Assembly (NCBI RefSeq): GCF_027533505.1 | Contig: NZ_JAPZUB010000034.1 | Location: 1 to 64,000 of the forward strand | DNA from: Flavobacterium sp. | GTDB taxonomy: Bacteria > Bacteroidota > Bacteroidia > Flavobacteriales > Flavobacteriaceae | Direction of reading: 5' to 3' | Length of the DNA stretch: 64,000 bases | In this document: positions 17,214 to 27,008 of the stretch, piece after piece | Numbering within the stretch: position 1 is the first letter of the stretch | Layout of the letters: each line of letters opens with the position of its first letter | The notes under the pieces: model-generated | The model's database searches: none | Seen by the model: only the letters and a program-made list of their open reading frames with translations | What the model was told of the DNA's origin: nothing | Made by a program: the position numbers and the translations under genes

Positions 17214-18249
17214 ATCGTTTGATATCGACATGAGGGTCTAAAGGTATTCCCAACGCAATAGATTCAAATAACGCCTTTGCCATGGCTGGTGCAAGCAATA
17301 CGCCGCGGGTACCCATTCCATTTAATATATGCACATTGGAATGCAATGGATGTGTTCCCACAAGCGGACGCCTGTCTTTGACGGTAGGCCGTACGCCTGC
17401 ATAATGGGCAACTACTTTAAAATCAACATGTAAAAAAGACTTTAATCCTTGAACTAATTCCTCACGTGCTGCAGGAGTTGGCACATCGGTTTTATCATGC
17501 CAATCATAGGTGGCACCAACTTTATAATGGTCATTCCCTAGGGGAAAGATAAAGACGCCCGATTTATAAATGGCGTCGAGTTTTAAATCGGGAGCATGAA
17601 TAACCAACAACTCTCCTTTGGTTCCGTCAAGAGGTAGGGTATGGAAAAAGGGATTTTGAGACAACCCAAAACCTTCGGCAAAAACGATGTGTTTTGCTTT
17701 TATTTCATGATACGTGACACTTTCATCTTCGAAAGCTATATCCCCATAATTAAAGCTTTCTCGAATTAGCACCTCCTCTGTTTCTAAGCGGTCATGAAAC
17801 TGCTGTAGTAGCGTTTTTGTATCGACATAGCCGCAATTTTTAACACTGCCCAATTGAAAGGGCGCTTCAATAGCGGGATGTGTGTTTTGCACTAAAGGAG
17901 TTGCAAGGTAAGAATTCAAAGAAGGCTTATCAGCGGCAGAAAACCAATTATTTTGTTCTTCCGCAGAATGAAGTACGCGATATAAAGGCAAAGGATAATC
18001 TAATTTACAATTTAGATCAGTCGCGAGTTCACGATAAAATTTGTCGGCACATTGAAGTTGCGCTTGAGCATTCCATATCGAAGTAAACCGTTTGAGCACT
18101 ACAGGGTTGTAGAGCCCTCCTGCAATTAAGGAGGCGTTTTGAGAGCCATCCTCGAACAATAGGAATGTTCGGTTGTTTTTGCGACAATAGTGTGCAAATG
18201 CTAACCCGGCTAAACCGCCTCCAACAATAATATATTCGTGTGTAATCAT
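17179..18249 (-). CDS. FAD-dependent amine/glycine oxidase-like oxidoreductase
   Basis: A 356-residue FAD enzyme of the DAO/DadA fold. The dinucleotide motif is YIIVGGGLAGLAFA at the N terminus, and the FAD-contact motif near the C terminus is ILNGMGTRGVLLAP. Substrate is unclear; relatives include D-amino-acid and glycine oxidases. ATG 18249 is preferred over an upstream in-frame start because that would lie in the terminator stem. Its -7 box sits inside the terminator hairpin of the gld operon. Flavobacteria often carry such a gene next to gldN, as I recall. Confidence 0.82.
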   Translation of the reverse strand: MITHEYIIVGGGLAGLAFAHYCRKNNRTFLLFEDGSQNASLIAGGLYNPVVLKRFTSIWNAQAQLQCADKFYRELATDLNCKLDYPLPLYRVLHSAEEQNNWFSAADKPSLNSYLATPLVQNTHPAIEAPFQLGSVKNCGYVDTKTLLQQFHDRLETEEVLIRESFNYGDIAFEDESVTYHEIKAKHIVFAEGFGLSQNPFFHTLPLDGTKGELLVIHAPDLKLDAIYKSGVFIFPLGNDHYKVGATYDWHDKTDVPTPAAREELVQGLKSFLHVDFKVVAHYAGVRPTVKDRRPLVGTHPLHSNVHILNGMGTRGVLLAPAMAKALFESIALGIPLDPHVDIKRFKHFYANPYRN

Positions 18250-18255
18250 AAAAAA

Positions 18256-18279
18256 AACTCCCACCAAAGGTAGGAGTTT
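18256..18279 (-). terminator. terminator of the gldKLMN operon
   Basis: AAACTCC and GGAGTTT form a stem, extended by CC/GG-type pairing, followed on the minus strand by eight T. It lies 25 bases after the gldN stop and only 6 bases before the oxidoreductase start. Confidence 0.75.
18265..18272 (-). promoter_or_regulatory. -7 box of the oxidoreductase gene, inside the gld terminator
   Basis: TACCTTTG on the minus strand lies in the loop and distal arm of the terminator hairpin and stands 15 bases before the ATG, the same spacing seen at other starts here. No TTG -33 box is clear. Confidence 0.4.
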
Positions 18280-18304
18280 CTATGTTTAGAATTGAAATTG
18301 AATT

Positions 18305-19216
18305 TTAGTAATTCCACATATCTTGTTCAAAATTACGAATTTTCTCTTTAACGCGTTCTGACTCTAAGAGCTGGGACTGGGCGTTATCTTTCATGTAATC
18401 TTGAATAGTACGGTCGCCATATACGTTTTCTTCTTTGTAGATCACTCCATTAAAACGGCGCGAATTCAACAATTGATCAAAGGTAATCGGCATCGCGGAA
18501 TTTCGGTCATTGAAAGCTTTGGCTTCGTGCAAAATATTTCGTACGGCTGGAAAATAAACCCAAAATAGTTCAATCGGGTCATTATTTCCACGTGCTTTAT
18601 CACGTGCTTCCACAGCTAAAGGACAAATAGCCATCAAGCGGTATTTCAATTCACTTTGCCGTTTGTCAAAGTACCAAAACCCTTTCACTTTATACCCAGA
18701 AATATCAGAGGCATCTAGTTCCGTTTCATTGATAAACTGTTTATCAAGAACTTTTTTGCCAGACTTATAATCCTCATAATAATTGTTGATTTCGTCTTTA
18801 CCGGCATCCGTGGTATCAATAAATTTAAATACTGATTCCATATCTTTCAATGACTTTTTGATATTAAAATAGTCATCTCCATAAACTTCAGTGATTTTAC
18901 CATCTTTGATTCCTTTTAGCAAAACAGCAAATAGGGAACGACGTTCTTTTCCAACAAACGCTGTATCCACAGGGTAGTAAAGTGGGAAATTCACGCGTTC
19001 GTCCAAGTCAATGTTTTCCCAAATCATTTTACCCATCAATACATCGCGATCGTGTACATAACCATAGGGTAATGGTTTGTCATTATCGGATTCCAATTGA
19101 GCGGCAGTTTTCTTACCGATTTCATCGGGTGACTTCGCGTTCAATAAGTTGGACTGAGCGGTTACTGAAGAACCAACTACAGCTAAAATGAGTACTAAAA
19201 GGCTTTTCAATTTCAT
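18305..19216 (-). CDS. gldN: gliding motility / type IX secretion protein GldN
   Basis: Periplasmic component of the type IX secretion system; with GldK it forms the ring tied to the outer membrane. It has 303 residues, a signal peptide (ending SSVTAQS), and typical GldN segments such as DRDVLMGKMIWENIDLDERVNFPLYYP and LLNSRRFNGVIYKEENVYGDR. It is the last gene of the gldKLMN operon, 40 bases after gldM, and is followed by a strong terminator. Confidence 0.95.
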   Translation of the reverse strand: MKLKSLLVLILAVVGSSVTAQSNLLNAKSPDEIGKKTAAQLESDNDKPLPYGYVHDRDVLMGKMIWENIDLDERVNFPLYYPVDTAFVGKERRSLFAVLLKGIKDGKITEVYGDDYFNIKKSLKDMESVFKFIDTTDAGKDEINNYYEDYKSGKKVLDKQFINETELDASDISGYKVKGFWYFDKRQSELKYRLMAICPLAVEARDKARGNNDPIELFWVYFPAVRNILHEAKAFNDRNSAMPITFDQLLNSRRFNGVIYKEENVYGDRTIQDYMKDNAQSQLLESERVKEKIRNFEQDMWNY

Positions 19217-19256
19217 TTTTTCTTTTGTTTATTATACAAACGCTGATGCTAAAGCA

Positions 19257-20786
19257 TTATTGTATTTCGTAAATCGCAGGAGCAGCTGTTTTAACGTCAA
19301 TTTGCGCACCTTCTACTTTAGACTTGATATCTGAAATAGTCACTTGATCCCCTTTGGAAACACGTGCCAAAGCAGCGATACACTGAGCGTTCAAACGATC
19401 ACCATTAACCACGATAGAAGCTTGACCAGGTACTTTGAACACAAACTGGGTTACACGGAATTTCAAGTCATACAAGAAGTCAGGCAAAACCGCTGAAATC
19501 TGTGAAGCTTGCAAACGAGACTTAGCCCCTTTTTGTACCCCAGGTGTCCCTCCAATAGCTCCTTGTGGTGCAGGAATGTTTTTGATACGGAAAACTTTTT
19601 TATCAGAAACCGTTTTACCATCACCCATTTTTCCAGAAACATTAATGGTTACTTCAGTACCAGAACCAGGATTCAAATCATACTTTCCTTTTCCTACAGA
19701 ACGAAGACCAGGTGCTGAAGCTGTAACGTTATTATCGGAAATACCTGCAAATGAAATGGTCATTGGATTAGGTAATCCACGGTATACCACATTCATCTTA
19801 TCTGCAGAAATATTGGCAGAATTAGGACGAGGCACAACAACATAAGTTCCTTCGAAATCTAGTGGTACAGGCTTTCCATCTTCTAAGAATGTAAATTTAC
19901 CTCCTAATTTATGTTCACCTACTCCACCCGCTGTCATCGAAATAACCGCTTGTCCATTTTCAATTTTTCCAGGACCAGAGAAACTTGTAGGAACAGTGTT
20001 TTTGTCGTAACGACCTAAAACTACTTTACCTTTGATGGTTTCCCCTTCAAAATAAGCATTCTTATCCAAAACTACAATCGCTTGGAAGTTCTTCATAGAT
20101 GCTGCTTCTTTGTAAGCATTTCCTAAGAAAATGTTGTACGATTCATTTTCAATGGTTTTCAAGTCATTTTGCAAAGCTGTCAATTTAGCTACTGAAGCAA
20201 TGGCTGGAAATCCTTTGTAGTGGTAATCTAAGTATAATTTGTTTACACCTTCTTTGTCTTTGATTTTTTCGGTGCTAAACATCTTATCGATTTTGTTTAA
20301 AAGAGGTTGATATTTGGCATCTTTACCAAACAATTCTTTCATTTTATTACGATATGCATCGATACGATCAATGATTTCTTGACCTCTTTTTGAATATCCA
20401 TCACCTTTGAACCATTTCTCATCAATATTTGATTTATCCATGGATTCGTAAGGTAAAACACCGTTCTCAGGTTTGAAATCTTTTAAGATGTCTTCGTTTT
20501 TTACTTGCTCAATAAACTCGTAGAATTCATTAGTAGCTGTATTTACTTGCTTTGATAAAGCTAATGATGCAGCAAATCCTGGATTCTCAGCAGCTTTTTG
20601 GCCTAACAATTGGGCAAGCTTCGAATTTTGTTCTGTTTGAGTTGCATTAATACCATTAAACTTTTCATTCATCAAACCAAAAGCCGAAAGCACTTCTTTC
20701 GACATGTTTAATGCCAACATCGCGATGAAAACCAAGTACATTAGGTTAATCATCTTCTGTCTAGGGGTTAGTTTTCCTCCTGCCAT
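19257..20786 (-). CDS. gldM: gliding motility / type IX secretion motor protein GldM
   Basis: Inner-membrane protein that with GldL forms the proton-driven motor of gliding and type IX secretion. It has 509 residues: a short cytoplasmic start (MAGGKLTPRQKMI), one membrane helix (LMYLVFIAMLALNMS), and a long periplasmic part made of a helical domain (about 50-220) followed by beta-rich domains, as known for GldM/PorM. The periplasmic end is expected to contact the GldK/N ring. It lies 53 bases after gldL. Confidence 0.96.
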   Translation of the reverse strand: MAGGKLTPRQKMINLMYLVFIAMLALNMSKEVLSAFGLMNEKFNGINATQTEQNSKLAQLLGQKAAENPGFAASLALSKQVNTATNEFYEFIEQVKNEDILKDFKPENGVLPYESMDKSNIDEKWFKGDGYSKRGQEIIDRIDAYRNKMKELFGKDAKYQPLLNKIDKMFSTEKIKDKEGVNKLYLDYHYKGFPAIASVAKLTALQNDLKTIENESYNIFLGNAYKEAASMKNFQAIVVLDKNAYFEGETIKGKVVLGRYDKNTVPTSFSGPGKIENGQAVISMTAGGVGEHKLGGKFTFLEDGKPVPLDFEGTYVVVPRPNSANISADKMNVVYRGLPNPMTISFAGISDNNVTASAPGLRSVGKGKYDLNPGSGTEVTINVSGKMGDGKTVSDKKVFRIKNIPAPQGAIGGTPGVQKGAKSRLQASQISAVLPDFLYDLKFRVTQFVFKVPGQASIVVNGDRLNAQCIAALARVSKGDQVTISDIKSKVEGAQIDVKTAAPAIYEIQ

Positions 20787-20839
20787 TTCTTCTAATTAGT
20801 TTTAATTCGTTAAAATAAATAATGAGCGTTTAAAACTAA

Positions 20840-21469
20840 TTATCGGTTGCTCATTGCAGATAACATACCTCCATATACAGAATTTAACGACTGTAAGTTG
20901 GAAGCTAACGACTGCATTTGATCTTTTAATTTTAAGTTGTTTTCAGCTACTTCGTTGTTGATTTGTGCATTACGCTCCGCAGCTTGTAACTGAACTTGAT
21001 ATAAACTGTTTAAAGTTTCCAATTGCGTAGCCGCTTTGGTCATTTCTTCAGCATATTTTTTGGTAGAAGCTACCGAGTCAACTGTTGGAGAAATTGCTTT
21101 TGCAGCCCCTTCAAAGTTTTTGATACTGTTTCCTAAGCTCGCCATCAATTCACCATCAATTTTAGCTTCTTTTAATAAATTGTCTAATTTTTGTGACAAC
21201 AATCCTTGAGCTTCTGTTGGGTTTTCTTTTTTGTCACGTGGTTTAGCTTGACCTCCTGCTAACTCAGGATACACCAAAGACCAATCCAATTCTTTTTCAG
21301 GAGCATCAAAAGCAGAAAGACCGAAAATCAACGCTTCTGTACTTAACCCGATGATCAACATCAAACTTGCTCCAGGCCAGTGCATCAATTTGAACAACGC
21401 TCCAATAATTACAACAGCTGCACCCATACCGTAGGTGAAATTCATAACTCTAGGTGGTAATAGTCCCAT
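20840..21469 (-). CDS. gldL: gliding motility / type IX secretion motor protein GldL
   Basis: Inner-membrane stator-like subunit of the type IX motor. The 209-residue protein has two membrane helices (about residues 10-28 and 35-54) with a conserved Glu45 inside the second, in the place of the proton-coupling Glu known from the family, then a cytoplasmic coiled-coil region. Start MGLLPPRVMNFTYGMG is typical of GldL. It follows gldK by 61 bases. Confidence 0.96.
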   Translation of the reverse strand: MGLLPPRVMNFTYGMGAAVVIIGALFKLMHWPGASLMLIIGLSTEALIFGLSAFDAPEKELDWSLVYPELAGGQAKPRDKKENPTEAQGLLSQKLDNLLKEAKIDGELMASLGNSIKNFEGAAKAISPTVDSVASTKKYAEEMTKAATQLETLNSLYQVQLQAAERNAQINNEVAENNLKLKDQMQSLASNLQSLNSVYGGMLSAMSNR

Positions 21470-21530
21470 AATAATAATAATTTAGTTAGTTAAGTTTAAT
21501 ATAATTAAGTTAGTTAATATACAATTCTAA

Positions 21531-22943
21531 TTAGCGACGTCTTCCCGCTTTTCCAGCATTACCCGTCACTTGTGTACCCATGTAATCTTGAACGGTACGG
21601 AACCCGATGTAACTACGCGCTGTATCTTGGTATTCGCAATCACGTGTTCCTACTTGAAGGAAGTAGGCCACATCTTTCCACGAACCCCCACGTACTACTT
21701 TACGTTTATTGGATGTATCAGGTACATTAGGATTCATTGTTGAAACATATCCATAAGCTGCGGCGTCATAGGATGAATCGGTCCACTCCGCTACGTTACC
21801 TGACATGTTATACAAGTTATATCCGTTGGGTTCAAATGATTTAGCTTCTACGGTATACAAAGCTTGGTCTGCGGCATAGTCTCCACGATTCGGCTTAAAG
21901 TTAGCCATAAAACAACCGCGATCGTTTTTAGCATAAGGCCCTCCCCAAGGGTAGGTTGCTGATTCTAGACCTCCACGGGCAGCGTATTCCCACTCAGCTT
22001 CAGTTGGCAAACGGAATGAGTTCACTAAATCTCTCCCTTTTTTCTTGGATTTGATATACACGTTTTTGTTTAACGTTCTCCAAGCACAGAATGCTTTCGC
22101 TTGTTTCCAGTTCACCCCTACTACCGGATAATCACCATACGCTTGGTGCCAGAAGTAATCATTATGCATTGGCTCATTGTAGGAATATGCAAAATCTTTA
22201 ATCCAAACTGTAGTATCTGGATACACTCTCGTTTTTTCGTTGCGGATGAACTTGCTGCGTTTTCCTACTTTAGCTTTTGCTGCTGCTTGAATATCCATCC
22301 AAGAATAACGGAATTCCAACTTATTGACATCAATTGTACGCAAACCGTTATAAGATTCTGTAGCTGGCAAGTACATTGAATCCATAACCTCTACATAATA
22401 CTCATCAGGATACTTTTTGGTGTCGGTAATCAATTTTACTTTTCGGTTCAAACGACGACCTGCATACGGATCATCAGCAGTACCCACACTGTAATAATTC
22501 TCGTACATGTATTTATCGTAAGGCGTCATTTTCGCTGGATCTTGATCTGCGAAAGCGAAATCACCGATGCTTCCACCGCCTTTTCCACCTTTACCGGCTC
22601 CTGGCTTCACACCTACCTCATCGGCTAAGATGGCTAAACGCACACGAATGATAGAATCCTTAACCCATTCTACAAACTGACGGTATTCACTGTTTGTGAT
22701 TTCAGTTTCGTCCATATAAAAGGAACGAACGGTCACTGTTTTCGTAGGTGCATCTTGTACATTAGCTAAATCATCATCTGATTTACCCATGATAAAAGCT
22801 CCACCGGGAACTAATGTCATTCCGTAGGGTTTTTCAGGATGCCATTTTTTACCCTTAACTCCTACTAATTCGCCCTTGTCACTGGACTTCCCACAGCTGG
22901 CTAATAGGGTTAAAACAGATGCAAACGCAATGAACTTCTTCAT
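21531..22943 (-). CDS. gldK: gliding motility / type IX secretion lipoprotein GldK
   Basis: Outer-membrane lipoprotein of the type IX system. The 470-residue protein has a lipobox LLASC (Cys17) and an FGE-sulfatase/SUMF1 domain: MTLVPGGAFIMGKSDDD near the N terminus and FRLPTEAEWEYAARGG and VVRGGSWKDV near the C terminus. A Gly/Lys-rich insert follows residue 110. The end GNAGKAGRRR is basic. It is the first gene of gldKLMN and has a good upstream promoter, with a leader of about 100 bases. Confidence 0.96.
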   Translation of the reverse strand: MKKFIAFASVLTLLASCGKSSDKGELVGVKGKKWHPEKPYGMTLVPGGAFIMGKSDDDLANVQDAPTKTVTVRSFYMDETEITNSEYRQFVEWVKDSIIRVRLAILADEVGVKPGAGKGGKGGGSIGDFAFADQDPAKMTPYDKYMYENYYSVGTADDPYAGRRLNRKVKLITDTKKYPDEYYVEVMDSMYLPATESYNGLRTIDVNKLEFRYSWMDIQAAAKAKVGKRSKFIRNEKTRVYPDTTVWIKDFAYSYNEPMHNDYFWHQAYGDYPVVGVNWKQAKAFCAWRTLNKNVYIKSKKKGRDLVNSFRLPTEAEWEYAARGGLESATYPWGGPYAKNDRGCFMANFKPNRGDYAADQALYTVEAKSFEPNGYNLYNMSGNVAEWTDSSYDAAAYGYVSTMNPNVPDTSNKRKVVRGGSWKDVAYFLQVGTRDCEYQDTARSYIGFRTVQDYMGTQVTGNAGKAGRRR

Positions 22944-23043
22944 ATAACTTGGGTTAATTTATGTTATTTTTTTTGAGGCCGTAAACCTATCTATTATTTT
23001 TCAAAAAAACAATTATTTGCTTCTTAAAATTTTTTTCACAAAT

Positions 23044-23072
23044 CAAAAATACAACTAAAGTTGAATTGACAA
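23044..23072 (-). promoter_or_regulatory. promoter of the gldKLMN operon
   Basis: On the minus strand TTG (23072-23070) and TATTTTTG (23051-23044) are 18 bases apart. The spacer carries the small inverted repeat CAACT/AGTTG. The leader to the gldK ATG is about 100 bases, much longer than other leaders in the window. Confidence 0.55.
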
Positions 23073-23163
23073 TGAAAAAGTGTCGATTAAGTGCATTTTT
23101 TTATCGCTAAAAAGCAATTTTGGTGTTTTTTGAAATATTTTTCTTACAAATATTACTTAATTT

Positions 23164-24315
23164 TTATAAAATACTCTTTCGTTGTGCTTTCCACCAGCGT
23201 TCCGGGAACTCTTGATTGCAAGCCGCCAAATAATCGTCATGAGTACAGGGCAATAACGTGTTTTTATGAAGCTTATTGTGTATGTTTGAAAAAAATGGAA
23301 CTTCAATCCACCAACGGTCGGTTTTGTGACTCTTATAAAACACGATTTCTTCACTCTCAAAAGGCACAATATATTTTAAATAGTGCTCTCGACTACCGAA
23401 GGGATATTCATTAGAACGGAAATTTACTCCTTCCATAAAATACCAAATAATTTGCGCGATGAGTGGTGCTTCTTGTGCAGTAGCTTGATGGTTAAAAATA
23501 CCAAAAGCACTTACTTTATCGCTAATGCCTGCATAACGCGCCAAAGCACAAATTTCTTTTCCGTTAAATCCGTTGGGCTGAAAATCGTTAAAATTCCCTG
23601 AATCCGAGGATTTCACTGAGGTCATATCCAAACTTACCAAATCGGCATCGCGAAAAACGGGTTCTGCAAGTGCTACTTGTGCGCTTACATCGCCTAATCG
23701 ATAGGCATCAAAATATAATTTTTCGATTAAATCAATTTCTTCTTGCGAATTGTAATACGTTTGATACCCTACGTTACTGTAATTGAACAAATTTGTAGGC
23801 TCTTCCACTATCATTTTGGATAAATATGCCAACGCGGGAATGCTATCATCTTGTTTACCAAAATCAAAACGATTGTCAATCGCCACCAAGTTAACCATTT
23901 GTTCCAAATCATCATACCCTCTGTAAACCGCATAGGTAAGATCTTGAGAACCTCCAATGATAATCGGTATAATTTTATTCTTCAATAATTTAGAAACCAC
24001 CTTTCGCAAAGCATAGTAGGTGTCTTCTGGCGAATTCCCCGGATTAATATCGCCCATGTCGGCTATAATTTTATTCCAATTTCCAGGAAAAAGACGATAC
24101 AATTGCATTCGTATTTCGGAAAGATCTTCTAGCGCCACATAATTTTGTGCCCCTCTATTTTCGGGAACTCCAATTATAGCTATATCGATTTGGGTGACAT
24201 CGGGAAATGCCTCTTGGGTGTGAAAAACAACTTTTTGTCCCAATTGTTGCGAAGACAAACGTTTGATATCAATGATCAAATCGGTCTCCAATGGGGTTAG
24301 AAAATCAAATTCCAT
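23164..24315 (-). CDS. arginase-fold (formimidoylglutamase-like) protein, probably inactive
   Basis: A 383-residue member of the ureohydrolase (arginase/agmatinase/formimidoylglutamase) superfamily. The fold landmarks are recognisable, but the manganese ligands are altered: the GGxHS site reads GGSQDL (His to Gln124), the DxHxD site reads DNRFD (His to Arg149), and the SxDxD site reads SLDMT (Asp to Thr232). Three of six canonical ligands are therefore missing, so hydrolase activity is doubtful; a structural or regulatory role is inference. It lies between topA (6 bases after its stop) and gldK. Homologues are usually labelled formimidoylglutamase. Confidence 0.75.
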   Translation of the reverse strand: MEFDFLTPLETDLIIDIKRLSSQQLGQKVVFHTQEAFPDVTQIDIAIIGVPENRGAQNYVALEDLSEIRMQLYRLFPGNWNKIIADMGDINPGNSPEDTYYALRKVVSKLLKNKIIPIIIGGSQDLTYAVYRGYDDLEQMVNLVAIDNRFDFGKQDDSIPALAYLSKMIVEEPTNLFNYSNVGYQTYYNSQEEIDLIEKLYFDAYRLGDVSAQVALAEPVFRDADLVSLDMTSVKSSDSGNFNDFQPNGFNGKEICALARYAGISDKVSAFGIFNHQATAQEAPLIAQIIWYFMEGVNFRSNEYPFGSREHYLKYIVPFESEEIVFYKSHKTDRWWIEVPFFSNIHNKLHKNTLLPCTHDDYLAACNQEFPERWWKAQRKSIL

Positions 24316-24321
24316 AACCTT

Positions 24322-26826
24322 TTATTTCTTTTTGGTTGTTGCTGTTTTTTTGGAAGGTGTTTTCTTTGCTGGTGCTTTCTTTGCTGGTGCTTTTTTATCC
24401 AACAGGGCTTTGACCTCCTCTAGTGTCAACTTCGCCGCATCTACATCCTTATTTAATTCGATCTTTATTTTACCCTTTAAAATCACGGAACGTCCCCATC
24501 GTGCTTTTTCGATACGGATTTTCTCCTCAGGCCATTCTTGAAGCACTTTTTCTTCTTCTTTTTGGAGTTTATCTACAATTAAACTCTGAATATCTTCATC
24601 GGAAAGATGGTCAAAATTGTATTTTTTACTCACATTGATAAACATCCCATTCCATTTGATGAAAGGTCCGAAGCGCCCCACTCCTTTTTGAACGGGCAGC
24701 CCATCGTAAACCCCAATTGGGGCATCGGCTTGATTCTTTTCATCAATTAATTGTTGTGCCAACTCCATAGTTGCATCCATAGGATCCATTCCTTTGGGGA
24801 GCGAAATAAACTGTTTCCCAAAACGTACATAGGGTCCGAATCGTCCATTATTGACTTCTATTTCTTCTCCTTGATATACCCCTAATTTTTTAGGCAACTC
24901 AAACAAGTTCAACACTTCCTCAAGTGTAATGGTACTGATATTCTGATCTTGACGCAAACTTGCGAATTGTTTGGCCGTATCTTCTGCATCGCCAATTTGT
25001 GCCATGGGTCCAAATTTACCCAAACGCACCGAAACGGGTTTTCCTGATTTGGGATCCGTACCCAAAATTCGTTCTCCACTTTCACGATCGGCATTTTGCT
25101 CCACATCGACCACATTGGGATGAAAATGCTGGTAAAAATCATTCATCATCGCCGCCCAATCGCGGTTGCCTTCCGCAATTTCATCAAAATCTTGCTCTAC
25201 TTTAGCTGTAAAATTATAGTCGAGTATCGTCTCAAAGTTTTTTACCAAGAAATCATTCACGATAATCCCAATATCGGTGGGCACTAACTTCCCTTTATCT
25301 GACCCTACATTTTCGGTCAACGTTTGCGTAATAACCTGACTTTCTTTCAATACTAATTGCTGGTATTTTCGCTCTTGTCCCTCAAAACTTCCTTTCTCAA
25401 CATAATTTCTTCCCATAATAGTAGAAATCGTCGGAGCATAGGTTGAAGGGCGTCCAATACCTAACTCTTCTAATTTTTTTACCAAAGAAGCTTCCGTATA
25501 GCGACTTGGTGGTCTTGAAAATCGTTCGGTTGCCGTAATGAGTTGATTGCGCATACGTTCTCCCACTTTCATGGCAGGCAACATTCCTTCTTGCTCATCT
25601 TCTTCATCATCATGTCCTTCCAAGTAGACTTTTAAAAACCCTTCAAATTTGATCACTTCTCCAGAAGCAATAAAGGGTTCTGAATGGGTACTGGCCACTA
25701 TTTTAGCTTGGGTGCGTTCCAATTCGGCATCACTCATTTGTGAAGCAAGAGTGCGTTTCCAAATCAAATCATACAATCGGGCTTGATCGCGGTCCAAATC
25801 GACCGAATGACGTGACATATCCGTAGGGCGTATTGCTTCGTGAGCTTCTTGTGCGCCTTTGGACTTGGTATTAAAATTTCTTGGCTTGCTAAACTCAGGA
25901 CCATAATATCTTGAGATTTCCGCTTTGGCTGCTGCCATCGCCTCTTGCGATAAGTTTACACTGTCGGTTCGCATGTAGGTAATCAAACCCGCTTCGTAAA
26001 GGCGTTGGGCAATTTGCATGGTAATTCCCACAGGAAGGTATAGCTTACGTGCCGCTTCTTGTTGCAAGGTTGACGTCGTAAAGGGAGCCGCCGGTGATTT
26101 TTTGGCGGGCTTCGTTTCTAGTTCGCCTACTTTATATTCGGCCCCGATATTTTGAGATAAAAATTGGGCAGCTTGTTCTTGGCTTGAAAAGTTTTTTGCC
26201 AATTTCGTTTTGACCACTTTTCCTTTTTCGTTGACAAATTCAGCCGCTATACTATAAAAGGGTTCCGCCTTAAAAGCCTGAATTTCTCGTTCCCGTTCGA
26301 CAATTAAGCGAACCGATACCGACTGGACACGTCCTGCTGAAAGTCCCCCTTTTACTTTTTTCCATAATACAGGAGACAGCTCATACCCTACCAAACGGTC
26401 GAGTACACGACGAGCTTGTTGTGCATTGACCAAATTATAATCGATACCTCGTGGGTTTTCGATCGCTTTTTGAATGGCCGTTTTGGTAATTTCATGAAAA
26501 ACAATGCGTTTTGTCTTTTGGTGATCCAACTTCAATTCTTCGGCCAAATGCCAGGAAATCGCTTCTCCTTCACGGTCTTCATCGGAAGCCAACCACACTA
26601 TTTCGGCCGATTTAGCAAGATCTTTGAGTTTTTTAACCAAGGCTTTCTTGTCGGGAGAAACTTCGTATTTGGGTTTGAAGCCATTGGCAACGTCAACGCC
26701 TATTTCCTTGGAAGGCAAATCGGCAATATGTCCATAACTCGACTCCACCTGAAAATCTTTCCCAAGAAATTTTTCAATGGTTTTGGCCTTGGCAGGCGAC
26801 TCTACAATCACTAAATTTTTTGCCAT
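24322..26826 (-). CDS. topA: DNA topoisomerase I
   Basis: Type IA topoisomerase that relaxes negative supercoils. The 834-residue protein has the TOPRIM domain (VIVESPAKAKTIEKFLG, then SDEDREGEAISWH) and the active-site tyrosine in AGLITYMRTDS. C-terminal repeats (GRFGPYVRFGKQFISLP and GRFGPFIKWNGMFINV) replace the Cys4 zinc fingers of E. coli TopA. It ends in a lysine/alanine/proline-rich tail made of KKAPA units, which probably binds DNA non-specifically. A clear promoter lies 18 bases upstream, and the arginase-fold gene follows after 6 bases. Confidence 0.97.
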   Translation of the reverse strand: MAKNLVIVESPAKAKTIEKFLGKDFQVESSYGHIADLPSKEIGVDVANGFKPKYEVSPDKKALVKKLKDLAKSAEIVWLASDEDREGEAISWHLAEELKLDHQKTKRIVFHEITKTAIQKAIENPRGIDYNLVNAQQARRVLDRLVGYELSPVLWKKVKGGLSAGRVQSVSVRLIVEREREIQAFKAEPFYSIAAEFVNEKGKVVKTKLAKNFSSQEQAAQFLSQNIGAEYKVGELETKPAKKSPAAPFTTSTLQQEAARKLYLPVGITMQIAQRLYEAGLITYMRTDSVNLSQEAMAAAKAEISRYYGPEFSKPRNFNTKSKGAQEAHEAIRPTDMSRHSVDLDRDQARLYDLIWKRTLASQMSDAELERTQAKIVASTHSEPFIASGEVIKFEGFLKVYLEGHDDEEDEQEGMLPAMKVGERMRNQLITATERFSRPPSRYTEASLVKKLEELGIGRPSTYAPTISTIMGRNYVEKGSFEGQERKYQQLVLKESQVITQTLTENVGSDKGKLVPTDIGIIVNDFLVKNFETILDYNFTAKVEQDFDEIAEGNRDWAAMMNDFYQHFHPNVVDVEQNADRESGERILGTDPKSGKPVSVRLGKFGPMAQIGDAEDTAKQFASLRQDQNISTITLEEVLNLFELPKKLGVYQGEEIEVNNGRFGPYVRFGKQFISLPKGMDPMDATMELAQQLIDEKNQADAPIGVYDGLPVQKGVGRFGPFIKWNGMFINVSKKYNFDHLSDEDIQSLIVDKLQKEEEKVLQEWPEEKIRIEKARWGRSVILKGKIKIELNKDVDAAKLTLEEVKALLDKKAPAKKAPAKKTPSKKTATTKKK

Positions 26827-26844
26827 TCATTGTTTTGTTTGGGG

Positions 26845-26873
26845 CAAAAGTAGGTGTTTTTTTTAAATTCCAA
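26845..26873 (-). promoter_or_regulatory. promoter of topA
   Basis: On the minus strand TTG (26873-26871) and TACTTTTG (26852-26845) are 18 bases apart, 18 bases before the topA ATG. Confidence 0.6.
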
Positions 26874-27008
26874 GAGTAAGCGTTTTCAAATGCCTTGGTT
26901 TGCTTTGTCAAACGACAGTGAATTAAAAGGTGTATTTATCTATTTTTTGAACCATAACTTTAGTAATTGGTAGTAAAACAGCTTCCTCTTTAGATTAACA
27001 CTGCCATC

